64,000 nucleotides of DNA from contig OZ255707.1 of NCBI GenBank assembly GCA_965277075.1, forward strand, positions 1,674,001 to 1,738,000, written 5' to 3'. Positions within the stretch are counted from its first letter, which is position 1. The number at the start of each line of letters is the position of its first letter. Of this stretch, positions 35,310 to 43,298 are shown one piece after another. The position numbers and the translations under genes are program-made. The notes under the pieces were generated by a model. The model had not been told where the DNA came from and ran no database searches. It worked only from the letters and a program-made list of their open reading frames with translations. This DNA is from Lustribacter sp965277075. GTDB taxonomy: Bacteria; Vulcanimicrobiota; Vulcanimicrobiia; Vulcanimicrobiales; Vulcanimicrobiaceae.

Positions 35310-38012
35310 ATGCTCGACGTGGCTTCACTCGTACTTGGACGCAATGGAAACGGTGCCGCCGACCCCGATCCGCACGAAACGCAAGAATGGATCGACGCCC
35401 TCGACGGCGTGATTTCGGCCGAAGGCCCGCAGCGCGCCCGTGAGATCATCGAGGCGCTGACGGTGCGCGCCCGCACGCGCGGCGCCGACATCCCGATCAC
35501 GCTGACGACGCCGTACATCAACACGATTCCGGCGCACGTGCAGGCCGCGTTCCCGGGCGACCATGATATCGAAGAGCGGCTGCGGCATTACGCGCGCTGG
35601 AACGCGATGGCGATGGTCGTACGCGCGAACAAGCACTACGATGGGCTCGGCGGCCACGTCGCGACGTTCTCGTCGTCGGCGACGCTGATCGACGTCGGGT
35701 TCAACCACTTCTGGCACGCGCCGTCCGACAATCACGGCGGCGATCTGGTGTATTTCCAGGGCCACGGCTCGCCCGGCATCTATGCGCGGGCGTTCCTGGA
35801 AGGTCGCATCTCGGAAGAACAGCTCGAGCACTTCCGGCGCGAAGTCGACGGCAAGGGACTCAGTTCGTATCCGCACCCGTGGCTGCAGCCGGACCTGTGG
35901 CAGTTCGCAACCGTCTCGATGGGCTTGGGTCCGTTGCAAGGCGTCTACCAAGCGCGATACATGAAGTATCTGCACGATCGCGGCATTGCCGATACGAGCG
36001 GACGCAAAGTGTGGGTGTTCGTCGGCGATGGTGAAGTCGACGAGCCGGAAACGCTGGCCGGGCTCGGTATCGCGGCGCGCGAGCGGCTCGACAACCTGAT
36101 CTTCGTCGTCAACTGCAATCTGCAGCGCCTCGACGGACCCGTGCGCGGGAACGGCAAGATCATCCAGGAGCTCGAGGGCCATTTCCGCGGCGCCGGCTGG
36201 AACGTCATCAAAGTGATTTGGGGACGCCGCTGGGATCCGCTGCTCGCCAAGGATCAGACCGGCACGCTCGTGCGTTTGATGAACGAGACGCTCGACGGCG
36301 ATTACCAGACGCTCAAGTCGCGCGACGGCGCCTACGTCCGCGAAAACTTCTTCGGCAAGTTTCCGGAAACGCGCGCGCTCGTCGCCGACATGTCGGACGA
36401 CGACGTGTGGCGGCTCAATCGCGGCGGTCACGATCCGTACAAAGTCTACGCGGCGTATAAAGCGGCGAGCGAGTTCTCCGGCGGTCCGACCGTCATTCTC
36501 GCGAAAACGGTCAAAGGCTACGGACTCGGGACGGCCGGTGAAGGACAGAACGTCGCGCACAACACGAAGAAGCTCGTTGCCAACCAGCTGCGCGCGTTTC
36601 GGGACCGCTTCTCGATCCCGCTCTCGGACAAAGAGATTGAAGACGAACCGCCGTTCATCCGCCCCGAAGAAAATAGCGCGGAGATGAAGTACCTGCGCGA
36701 GCACCAAGCGGCGCTGGGGGGCAGCGTTCCGATGCGCCGCCGCAACGTCGAAGCCCCGTTACCCGTGCCGCCGCTCGACGCATTCAAAGCGTTGCTCGAA
36801 GACAGCGCCGACCGCACGTTCTCGACGACGATGGCGTACAATCGCGTTCTCGCGGCGCTCATTCGCGACAAAGTCGTCGGCCCGCGTATCGTGCCGATCG
36901 TCTCCGATGAGACGCGCACGTTCGGCATGGAAGGCATGTTTCGCCAAGTCGGGATGTACGCGCCGATGGGGCAGCTTTATCGTCCGCAAGACGCCGATCA
37001 GTTGATGTGGTACCGCGAAGACAAGACGGGTCAGATCCTCCAAGAAGGCATCAGCGAAGCGGGAGCGATCTCGTCGTGGATCGCTGCCGGAACGTCGTAC
37101 TCGACGCACGGCGTGCAGACGATTCCGTTCTTCATCTTCTACTCGATGTTCGGCTTCCAACGCATCGGCGATTTCATCTGGGCGGCGGGCGATATGCGCA
37201 CGCGCGGGTTCTTGCTCGGCGGCACCGCGGGACGCACGACGCTCAACGGTGAGGGCTTACAACACGAAGACGGCCAGAGCCACATCATGGCGTCGTTCAT
37301 CCCGAACTGCGTCTCGTACGATCCGACGTTCGGTTACGAAGTCGCGGTGATCATGCAAGACGGTCTGCGCCGCATGATCGGCGAGCAAGAAGACGTGTTC
37401 TACTATCTCACGGTCATGAACGAGAACTACCATCATCCGGCGATGCCGGCCGGTGCGGAGCAAGGCATCATCAAGGGGCTCTATCTGCTGCAATCGACCG
37501 AAGCGAAAAAGAACGCACCGCGGGTGCAGCTGATGGGTTCGGGGACGATTCTACGCGAGGTGATCGCGGCCGCCGAATTGCTGCGCGGCTACGGCGTCGC
37601 GACCGACGTGTGGAGCGCGACGAGCATGAACGAACTGCGGCGCGACGGACTCGACGCGCAGCGTTGGAATATGCTGCACCCGGGCGAGACGCCGCGTCGA
37701 AGCTGGGTCGAGGAACAACTCGACGGACACGCCGGTCCCGTCGTGTCGTCGACCGACTACATCAAAACGTACTCCGAACAGATCCGTCCGTTCGTCGCGA
37801 ACCGCCGGTTCGTCACGCTCGGCACCGACGGTTTCGGCCGCAGCGACACACGCGAGAAATTGCGCGAGTTCTTCGAAGTCGACCGGCGCTACGTCACGGT
37901 CGCGGCGCTCAAAGCGCTCGCCGACGAGGGCACGATCAACAAGGACGTCGCGATCAAAGCGATCGCGACGCTCGAGATCAACCCCGACAAGCCCAACCCA
38001 GTCACCGTCTAG
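35310..38012 (+). CDS. aceE: pyruvate dehydrogenase E1, homodimeric
   Basis: Thiamine-diphosphate E1 of the pyruvate dehydrogenase complex: decarboxylates pyruvate and acetylates the lipoyl groups of E2. 900 residues, as in AceE of E. coli. Family blocks: 'TTPYINTIPAHVQAAFPGD', 'DLVYFQGHGSPGIYARAFLE', ThDP motif 'VFVGDGEVDEPETLAGL' and 'LEGHFRGAGWNVIKVIWG', 'LAKTVKGYGLG', and 'LTVMNENYHHPAMPAG'. Start ATG 35310 follows GAGA at a suitable distance. First gene of aceE-aceF-lpd. The spacer before aceF is filled by repeats. Confidence 0.97.
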   Translation: MLDVASLVLGRNGNGAADPDPHETQEWIDALDGVISAEGPQRAREIIEALTVRARTRGADIPITLTTPYINTIPAHVQAAFPGDHDIEERLRHYARWNAMAMVVRANKHYDGLGGHVATFSSSATLIDVGFNHFWHAPSDNHGGDLVYFQGHGSPGIYARAFLEGRISEEQLEHFRREVDGKGLSSYPHPWLQPDLWQFATVSMGLGPLQGVYQARYMKYLHDRGIADTSGRKVWVFVGDGEVDEPETLAGLGIAARERLDNLIFVVNCNLQRLDGPVRGNGKIIQELEGHFRGAGWNVIKVIWGRRWDPLLAKDQTGTLVRLMNETLDGDYQTLKSRDGAYVRENFFGKFPETRALVADMSDDDVWRLNRGGHDPYKVYAAYKAASEFSGGPTVILAKTVKGYGLGTAGEGQNVAHNTKKLVANQLRAFRDRFSIPLSDKEIEDEPPFIRPEENSAEMKYLREHQAALGGSVPMRRRNVEAPLPVPPLDAFKALLEDSADRTFSTTMAYNRVLAALIRDKVVGPRIVPIVSDETRTFGMEGMFRQVGMYAPMGQLYRPQDADQLMWYREDKTGQILQEGISEAGAISSWIAAGTSYSTHGVQTIPFFIFYSMFGFQRIGDFIWAAGDMRTRGFLLGGTAGRTTLNGEGLQHEDGQSHIMASFIPNCVSYDPTFGYEVAVIMQDGLRRMIGEQEDVFYYLTVMNENYHHPAMPAGAEQGIIKGLYLLQSTEAKKNAPRVQLMGSGTILREVIAAAELLRGYGVATDVWSATSMNELRRDGLDAQRWNMLHPGETPRRSWVEEQLDGHAGPVVSSTDYIKTYSEQIRPFVANRRFVTLGTDGFGRSDTREKLREFFEVDRRYVTVAALKALADEGTINKDVAIKAIATLEINPDKPNPVTV

Positions 38013-38060
38013 GACGAGCGAAATGACGAACCGTTTCCCAACCCCACGCGCGCCCTTCGA

Positions 38061-38206
38061 CCCTTCGACAAGCTCAGGGCAGGCTAAGCTCAGGGTGACA
38101 CGGGAGCACAAGCGCGCCCCCCGCAATGGCGCGCAACACGCCCCGCACGGTCAAGCTGAGCTTGTCTGTCATGGAGAGCTTGTCTGTCATGCTGAGCTTG
38201 TCGAAG
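38061..38206. repeat. cluster of palindromic CTGAGC/TTGTCGAAGG repeats between aceE and aceF
   Basis: Same element as at 9296-9437. Copies: 38061-38080 (CCCTTCGACAAGCTCAGGGC), partial 38084-38099 (CTAAGCTCAGGGTGAC), near 38150-38166 (CAAGCTGAGCTTGTCT), a fragment near 38175-38184, and 38187-38206 (GTCATGCTGAGCTTGTCGAA). The last copy runs straight into the aceF start codon: the usual end of this element (GAAGCATGA) supplies ATG 38208. The spacer 38013-38207 contains nothing else recognisable. Confidence 0.8.
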
Positions 38207-38207
38207 C

Positions 38208-39854
38208 ATGAGTGTCATTGAGGTTACTGTTCCCGACATCGGCGGATTCGCCGACGTGCCCGTCATCGAGATTCTGGTTGCACCCGGCGACACGATCGCG
38301 AAGGACGCGCCGCTCGTCACGCTCGAGTCGGACAAAGCCACGATGGAAGTGCCGTCGACGATCGCCGGTACGGTGCGTGACGTGAAGGTGAAGGTTGGCG
38401 ACAAAGTTTCCGAGGGCTTCGCGATCATCAGTGTCGAGACGGCCGAAGCCGCCGCTACACCAGCCCCCGCCCCCCCGGCCGCCCCCGCGAGTCTGGACCG
38501 CAGCTCACCGGAGCGCAGCGGAGAGGAGTCGAGGACCACAGCTAAAGTTACCGAGTTGGTCGTCCCCGACATCGGCGGATTCGTCGGCGTCGCAATCGTC
38601 TCGGTGTTCGTGAAGAACGGCGACGTCGTCGAGAAAGACGCACCGCTGGTCGAACTCGAGTCGGAAAAAGCGACGATGGAAGTGCCCGCGACCTATGCGG
38701 GCCGCATCCGCGACGTCAAGGTGCGGGTGGGTGACAAGGTCTCGCAGGGCGACGTGCTCGCGATCGTCGAGACGACCGCGCCGCTCGTTGCACCGCCGGT
38801 GCCCGTTCCGTTCACCGAATTGCCGGCCGTCGCTGCACCGTCGCTCGCACCGGCGCTCGCGAACCCGCCGGCGGCACCGATTGCGGTCGCGCCGGTGAGC
38901 GCGGGCGGAACGTTGAGCAACGGGTCGACGAACGGCCACGCGAACGTGCATGCAAGCCCGGCGATCCGGCGCTTCGCGCGCGAACTCGGCGTCGCCCTGG
39001 GCGTCGTGCGCGGCAGCGGCCCCAATGGGCGCATCACGCGCGACGACGTGCAAGGCTTCGTCAAACACACGCTCACGACGGCGCCGGCATCGACGAACGG
39101 CGCGAGCCACGGTGCAACGCTGGGCGGCCTCAACCTCTTGCCCTGGCCGAAGGTCGACTTCGCGAAGTTCGGCCCGGTCGAACGCGTCGCGCTCACGCGC
39201 ATCCAAAAGCTCTCGGGGCCCAACCTCGCGCGCAATTGGCTGATGATTCCGCACGTCACGCAAAACGAAGACGCGGACGTCACGGAACTCGAAGCATTCC
39301 GGCAGCACATCAACGGCGAGCTGAAAGACGTCAAGGTGACGATGCTCGCGCTCTTGATCAAAGCATCGGTCGCGGCCCTGCGGAAATTCCCGACCGTCAA
39401 CAGCTCGCTCGACGGTGACGAGCTCGTCCTCAAGCAGTATTACAATATCGGCTTCGCCGCCGATACGCCCAACGGCTTGCTCGTGCCGGTGCTTCGCGAC
39501 GCGGATAAGAAAGGCGTGGTCGACATTGCGCGCGAGACGGGCGAGCTCGCAAAGAAAGCGCGCGAAGGCAAACTCGGTCCGACCGAGATGACCGGCGCCA
39601 CCTTCACGATTTCGAGCCTCGGCGGCATCGGCGGAACGTATTTCACGCCGATCATCAACGCGCCGGAAGTTGCGATTCTCGGCGCGTGCCGCAGCGCGGT
39701 AAAACCGATCTGGGACGGAACGGCGTTTCAGCCACGGACGATTCTGCCGCTCTCGTTCTCCTATGATCACCGCGTGATCGACGGCGCGTCCGCCGCGCGA
39801 TTCACCACCTATCTCGCCGGCGTGCTCGCAGACATGCGCCGCACCTTACTCTAA
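38208..39854 (+). CDS. aceF: dihydrolipoamide acetyltransferase (E2) of pyruvate dehydrogenase
   Basis: Core of the complex, moving the acetyl group from E1 to CoA. 548 residues: two lipoyl domains with lipoylated Lys at K43 ('LESDKATMEV') and K154 ('LESEKATMEV'), a Pro/Ala hinge, a peripheral-subunit-binding domain ('SPAIRRFARELGV', 'RGSGPNGRITRDDV'), and a catalytic domain ending in 'SYDHRVIDGASAARF' with catalytic H521 and D525. The ATG lies inside the end of a repeat and no other start is available nearby in frame. The linker between lipoyl domains ('SLDRSSPERSGEESRTT') is compositionally odd. Confidence 0.96.
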   Translation: MSVIEVTVPDIGGFADVPVIEILVAPGDTIAKDAPLVTLESDKATMEVPSTIAGTVRDVKVKVGDKVSEGFAIISVETAEAAATPAPAPPAAPASLDRSSPERSGEESRTTAKVTELVVPDIGGFVGVAIVSVFVKNGDVVEKDAPLVELESEKATMEVPATYAGRIRDVKVRVGDKVSQGDVLAIVETTAPLVAPPVPVPFTELPAVAAPSLAPALANPPAAPIAVAPVSAGGTLSNGSTNGHANVHASPAIRRFARELGVALGVVRGSGPNGRITRDDVQGFVKHTLTTAPASTNGASHGATLGGLNLLPWPKVDFAKFGPVERVALTRIQKLSGPNLARNWLMIPHVTQNEDADVTELEAFRQHINGELKDVKVTMLALLIKASVAALRKFPTVNSSLDGDELVLKQYYNIGFAADTPNGLLVPVLRDADKKGVVDIARETGELAKKAREGKLGPTEMTGATFTISSLGGIGGTYFTPIINAPEVAILGACRSAVKPIWDGTAFQPRTILPLSFSYDHRVIDGASAARFTTYLAGVLADMRRTLL

Positions 39855-39863
39855 GGAACAATT

Positions 39864-41312
39864 ATGGCTTCAATCAACGTCGACGCGCTTGTCATCGGTG
39901 CCGGACCGGGCGGTTATCATGCCGCGATTCGTCTCGGACAACTCGGCAAGAACGTCGTGTGCTTCGACCGCGACGAAGTCGGCGGCGTGTGCCTGAACTG
40001 GGGCTGTATCCCGACCAAGGCGCTTTTGCACGTCGGCGAGATCACCCGCCAGATCAACCACGCGGCGGAGATCGGCATCAAAGTTCCGCAGGCAGAGATC
40101 GATCGTGAGGGCGTCGCCGCCTTCAAAGACAAGGTCGTGAAAGCCAACGTCGGCGGCGTCGGCCAGCTCTTCAAAGCCAACAACGTGACGTTCGCGTACG
40201 GCGACGCTTCGTTCACCGGAAAAAACACGGTCTCGCTCAAGAAAAAAGACGGCACGACGGACGAGTACACGGCGCCGGCGATCGTGATCGCAACCGGTTC
40301 TGCGCCGATCGACGTGAAGGCGTGGCCGCGCGACGGCGACACGATCATCAATTCCGATGATGCCGTGACGCTCGCGCGCATCCCGAGCAACATGCTCATC
40401 GTCGGCGGCGGCGTGATCGGTCTCGAATTCGCGACCGTCTACACGCGCCTCGGCGCGAAGGTGCTCGTCGTCGAAGCGATGGCGAACGTTCTGACCGGTA
40501 CGGACCTCGAAATCTCGAAGACGCTCGCCCGCATCCTGAAAAAACAGGGCGTCGAGATCGCGCTCGGCACGAAGGTCGAGGCGATCGAGAAAGTCGCCGA
40601 TCGTAAAGTCAACGTGACGTTCAACGGCGAGTTCACGAGCAACAAGCCGGAAACGCGCGAGTTCGACATGGTGCTGGTCGCGGTCGGACGGCGTCCGGTG
40701 ACGGATACGCTCAACATCGCGGCGGCCGGCCTCGCCACGAACGAGCGCGGCTTCATCGACGTCGACGCGCAGCGCAAGACCTCGGTCGACGGCATCTTCG
40801 CGATCGGCGACGTCACCGGCGCCCCGTTGCTCGCGCACAAGGCGATGAAAGAAGGCGTCGTCGCCGCGGAAGTGATCGCCGGCGATCGCGCGTCGGCGTT
40901 CGACCCGGTCGCGATTCCGAACTGCGTTTACACGGATCCGGAAGTCGCGACGGTCGGACTCTCCGAGGAAGAGGCGAAGGCGGCCGGCTACGAGGTGCGC
41001 GTCGGCAAGTTCCCGTTGATCGCATCGGGCCGCGCGCGAACGATGAACGAGTCGGACGGCTTGATCAAACTCGTCGGCGACGCGAAGACCGACGCACTGC
41101 TCGGCATGCACATCGTCGCGCCGCAGGCGGAATCACTGATCGGCGAAGGCGTGATCGCGCTCGAGATGGGTGCGACGGTTGAGGACATCGGTCTCTCGAT
41201 CCACCCGCATCCGACGCTCACCGAATCGATCATGGACGCGGCCGAAGCGATGCACGGCAAAGCGATCCACATCCCGAATCCCAAACCCGCCAAACAGCCC
41301 GCCGCCGTGTAG
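39864..41312 (+). CDS. lpd: dihydrolipoamide dehydrogenase (E3)
   Basis: FAD/NAD enzyme that reoxidises the lipoyl groups. 482 residues: 'VIGAGPGGYHAAIRLGQLG' FAD site, redox-active disulfide C43-x4-C48 in 'GGVCLNWGCIPTKALLH', NAD motif 'VGGGVIGLEFATVYTRLG', 'DVTGAPLLAHKAMKEGVVAA', and the catalytic His-Glu pair in the C-terminal 'HPHPTLTE'. Nine bases after aceF, so the three enzymes are one operon. It probably also serves any 2-oxoglutarate or glycine cleavage complexes, which are not in this window. Confidence 0.97.
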   Translation: MASINVDALVIGAGPGGYHAAIRLGQLGKNVVCFDRDEVGGVCLNWGCIPTKALLHVGEITRQINHAAEIGIKVPQAEIDREGVAAFKDKVVKANVGGVGQLFKANNVTFAYGDASFTGKNTVSLKKKDGTTDEYTAPAIVIATGSAPIDVKAWPRDGDTIINSDDAVTLARIPSNMLIVGGGVIGLEFATVYTRLGAKVLVVEAMANVLTGTDLEISKTLARILKKQGVEIALGTKVEAIEKVADRKVNVTFNGEFTSNKPETREFDMVLVAVGRRPVTDTLNIAAAGLATNERGFIDVDAQRKTSVDGIFAIGDVTGAPLLAHKAMKEGVVAAEVIAGDRASAFDPVAIPNCVYTDPEVATVGLSEEEAKAAGYEVRVGKFPLIASGRARTMNESDGLIKLVGDAKTDALLGMHIVAPQAESLIGEGVIALEMGATVEDIGLSIHPHPTLTESIMDAAEAMHGKAIHIPNPKPAKQPAAV

Positions 41313-41390
41313 GAGACGACGATGTTCGTTTCGATCGCATGGCTAATTGATGGCAACAAAATCGAAGCGAACTCGCCGCATGCTTGAACC

Positions 41391-41738
41391 ATGAACGATC
41401 GCAGTAAACCTACAATCGAAGACGCGATGGTTACCATTCGGACCCTACACGAGGCAACTGAGCTGAGTATATCGCGCGTAGATAAGACCGTCGACGCGAT
41501 GAAGAGCGACATGGATCGACGCTTCGATCTCGTCGACAAACGCTTTGATCTGGTCGACAATGGCTTCGATTCGGTCAACAATCGCTTCGATTTGGTCAAC
41601 AATCGCTTTAACTTGGTCGATGATCGCTTTAATTTGGTCGATGATCGCTTCGATGAAGTCAATAAGCGTTTCGACCGGATCGAAACGCTTATTGCAAATC
41701 TCGCGCCGAAACGCAAACGGCCGCGGGACCGAGATTGA
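41391..41738 (+). CDS. heptad-repeat coiled-coil protein
   Basis: 115 residues. The centre is eight near-identical heptads of the form xRFDLVD (residues 43-98), encoded by 21-base tandem repeats. The heptad period with F, L and V spacing predicts a parallel coiled coil. The C-terminus is strongly basic ('KRKRPRDRD'). I do not recognise a family with an assigned function. It sits between lpd and lipB and its TGA overlaps the lipB TTG, so it may be part of the lipoate operon. The repeat number may vary between strains. Confidence 0.65.
   Translation: MNDRSKPTIEDAMVTIRTLHEATELSISRVDKTVDAMKSDMDRRFDLVDKRFDLVDNGFDSVNNRFDLVNNRFNLVDDRFNLVDDRFDEVNKRFDRIETLIANLAPKRKRPRDRD
41517..41684 (+). repeat. eight 21-bp imperfect tandem repeats in coding sequence
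   Basis: Units follow the pattern CGCTTtGATtTGGTCgACaAT and encode one heptad each (RRFDLVD, KRFDLVD, NGFDSVN, NRFDLVN, NRFNLVD, DRFNLVD, DRFDEVN, KRFDRIE). The central five units are most alike, which suggests recent slippage or unequal crossing over. Confidence 0.85.
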
Positions 41739-42409
41739 CCCGACTTCTGGATCTTGGGCGGCGCTCGTATCGCGCGGTCTGGGCCCTGCAGCATGAGATT
41801 CACGCGGCAGTCGCGGAAGGGCGCGAACCTGATACGTGGATCGTCGTCGAACACGAGCCCGTCATCACGTTTGGGCGCAACGCGCGTGCGGGCAATCTGC
41901 TGCTCTCCCGCGAGACGCTAACGGCCCGGGGCGTGGACGTCGTCGATGTCGAGCGCGGCGGCGACGTAACCTATCACGGGCCGGGACAAGTCGTCGTGTA
42001 TCCGATTTGTAAGCTGCCGCGGTTTCGCGAGGTCGTCCCGCTCGTCGGGGCGATGGAACGCGCGGCGATCAACGCGCTCGCGCAGTTCGGCATTGCCGCG
42101 GCAGGGCGCAAGGAGCATCGCGGCGTGTATGTCGGCGACAACGCGATCTGCGCGATTGGGCTTGCCGTCCAAAAGATGACGTCGCTGCACGGTCTCGCGC
42201 TCAACGCCGACACCGCGCTCGACTACGACCGCCTCATCACACCCTGCGGAACGCCGCAGTTCGGCATCACGTCGATCTCGCGCGAGCTTGGCCGCAACGT
42301 CGGTTGGGCCGAAGCACGCGACGTGCTGCTCGACGCGCTCGAGCGCGAGTTCGACCTCCGCTTCGAGCAAGTCGATGCAACCGCGCCGGTCGCGGCGGCG
42401 TCGAGGTAA
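41735..42409 (+). CDS. lipB: octanoyltransferase LipB, catalytic Lys replaced
   Basis: Transfers octanoyl from acyl carrier protein to lipoyl-domain lysines, here those of AceF. 224 residues with 'RGGDVTYHGPGQVVVYPI', 'SLHGLALNADT' and the catalytic Cys171 in 'ITPCGTPQFGITS'. The other catalytic residue, the Lys of the family block K-I-(C/A)-(S/A)-(L/I)-G, 34 residues before the Cys, is Ala137 here ('GDNAICAIGLAV'). K147 is the closest lysine. Either chemistry has shifted or another protein does the transfer. TTG 41735 overlaps the preceding stop and lipA follows 7 bases later. Confidence 0.9.
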   Translation: MTRLLDLGRRSYRAVWALQHEIHAAVAEGREPDTWIVVEHEPVITFGRNARAGNLLLSRETLTARGVDVVDVERGGDVTYHGPGQVVVYPICKLPRFREVVPLVGAMERAAINALAQFGIAAAGRKEHRGVYVGDNAICAIGLAVQKMTSLHGLALNADTALDYDRLITPCGTPQFGITSISRELGRNVGWAEARDVLLDALEREFDLRFEQVDATAPVAAASR

Positions 42410-42416
42410 GAGAGCT

Positions 42417-43298
42417 ATGGAGACGATCGACCTGATTAGCCCGCAACCGCCGCGCAAGCCCCCGTGGCTCAAGGTGCAGCTGCCGCGCGGGGAAGCGTAC
42501 GAGACCGTCAAGACGAAGGTCCGCAAGCTCGATCTGCATACCGTGTGCCAAGAGGCGATGTGCCCGAACCTCGGCGAGTGCTGGGGCGCGGGGACCGCGA
42601 CGATCATGATTCTCGGCGATACGTGCACGCGCGGGTGCCATTTCTGCAACGTGAAGACCGGTTCACCGAAGGGCGAAGTGGACTGGCTCGAGCCGAAGCG
42701 CGTTGCCGAAGCCGTCGCGGAACTGGGTTGGCAGTATCTCGTGCTCACGGCCGTCGATCGCGACGATCTTGCCGACGGCGGCGCGACGATCTTCGCGAAC
42801 ACGGTGCGCATGATCCATGCGAAGTCGCCCATGTCGAAGGTGGAATGCCTGACCGGTGATTTCGCCGGCGATCTCGCCGCACTCGACATCGTGCTCGATG
42901 CACGACCTGAAGTGCTCGCGCACAACCTCGAGACGGTCGAACGGCTGCAGCCGAGCGTGCGCGACCGGCGCGCGACGTACAAGCAGTCGCTCGCGGTCCT
43001 CGCGCACGCGAAGCAAAGCGGCAAGGTGACGTATACGAAGACGTCGTTGATGCTCGGCCTCGGCGAGAACGAAGACGAAATCGCGCAAGCGATGGACGAT
43101 GCGCGTACGGCCGGCGTCGATATCTTCACGATGGGGCAGTACCTGCAACCGACGAAGCGGCATCTCAAGGTCGTCGAGTTCGTCACGCCGGAGAAGTTCG
43201 AACGGCTGCGGCACGTCGGGCTCGCGAAAGGCTTCCGGCAAGTCGTGTCCAGCCCGCTCTCGCGCAGCTCGTATCACGCCGAACACGCCTTCGCCTAA
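42417..43298 (+). CDS. lipA: lipoyl synthase
   Basis: Radical-SAM enzyme that inserts two sulfurs into octanoyl groups on E2 and related proteins. 293 residues. The auxiliary cluster cysteines C44-x4-C49-x5-C55 ('CQEAMCPNLGEC') and the radical-SAM cysteines C70-x3-C74-x2-C77 ('CTRGCHFC') are intact, as is the C-terminal 'RSSYHAE' whose Ser ligates the auxiliary cluster. ATG 42417 follows 'AAGAGAG'. Together with lipB it supplies the cofactor for the upstream aceF. The 3' end overlaps the reading frame of the MFS gene. Confidence 0.97.
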   Translation: METIDLISPQPPRKPPWLKVQLPRGEAYETVKTKVRKLDLHTVCQEAMCPNLGECWGAGTATIMILGDTCTRGCHFCNVKTGSPKGEVDWLEPKRVAEAVAELGWQYLVLTAVDRDDLADGGATIFANTVRMIHAKSPMSKVECLTGDFAGDLAALDIVLDARPEVLAHNLETVERLQPSVRDRRATYKQSLAVLAHAKQSGKVTYTKTSLMLGLGENEDEIAQAMDDARTAGVDIFTMGQYLQPTKRHLKVVEFVTPEKFERLRHVGLAKGFRQVVSSPLSRSSYHAEHAFA

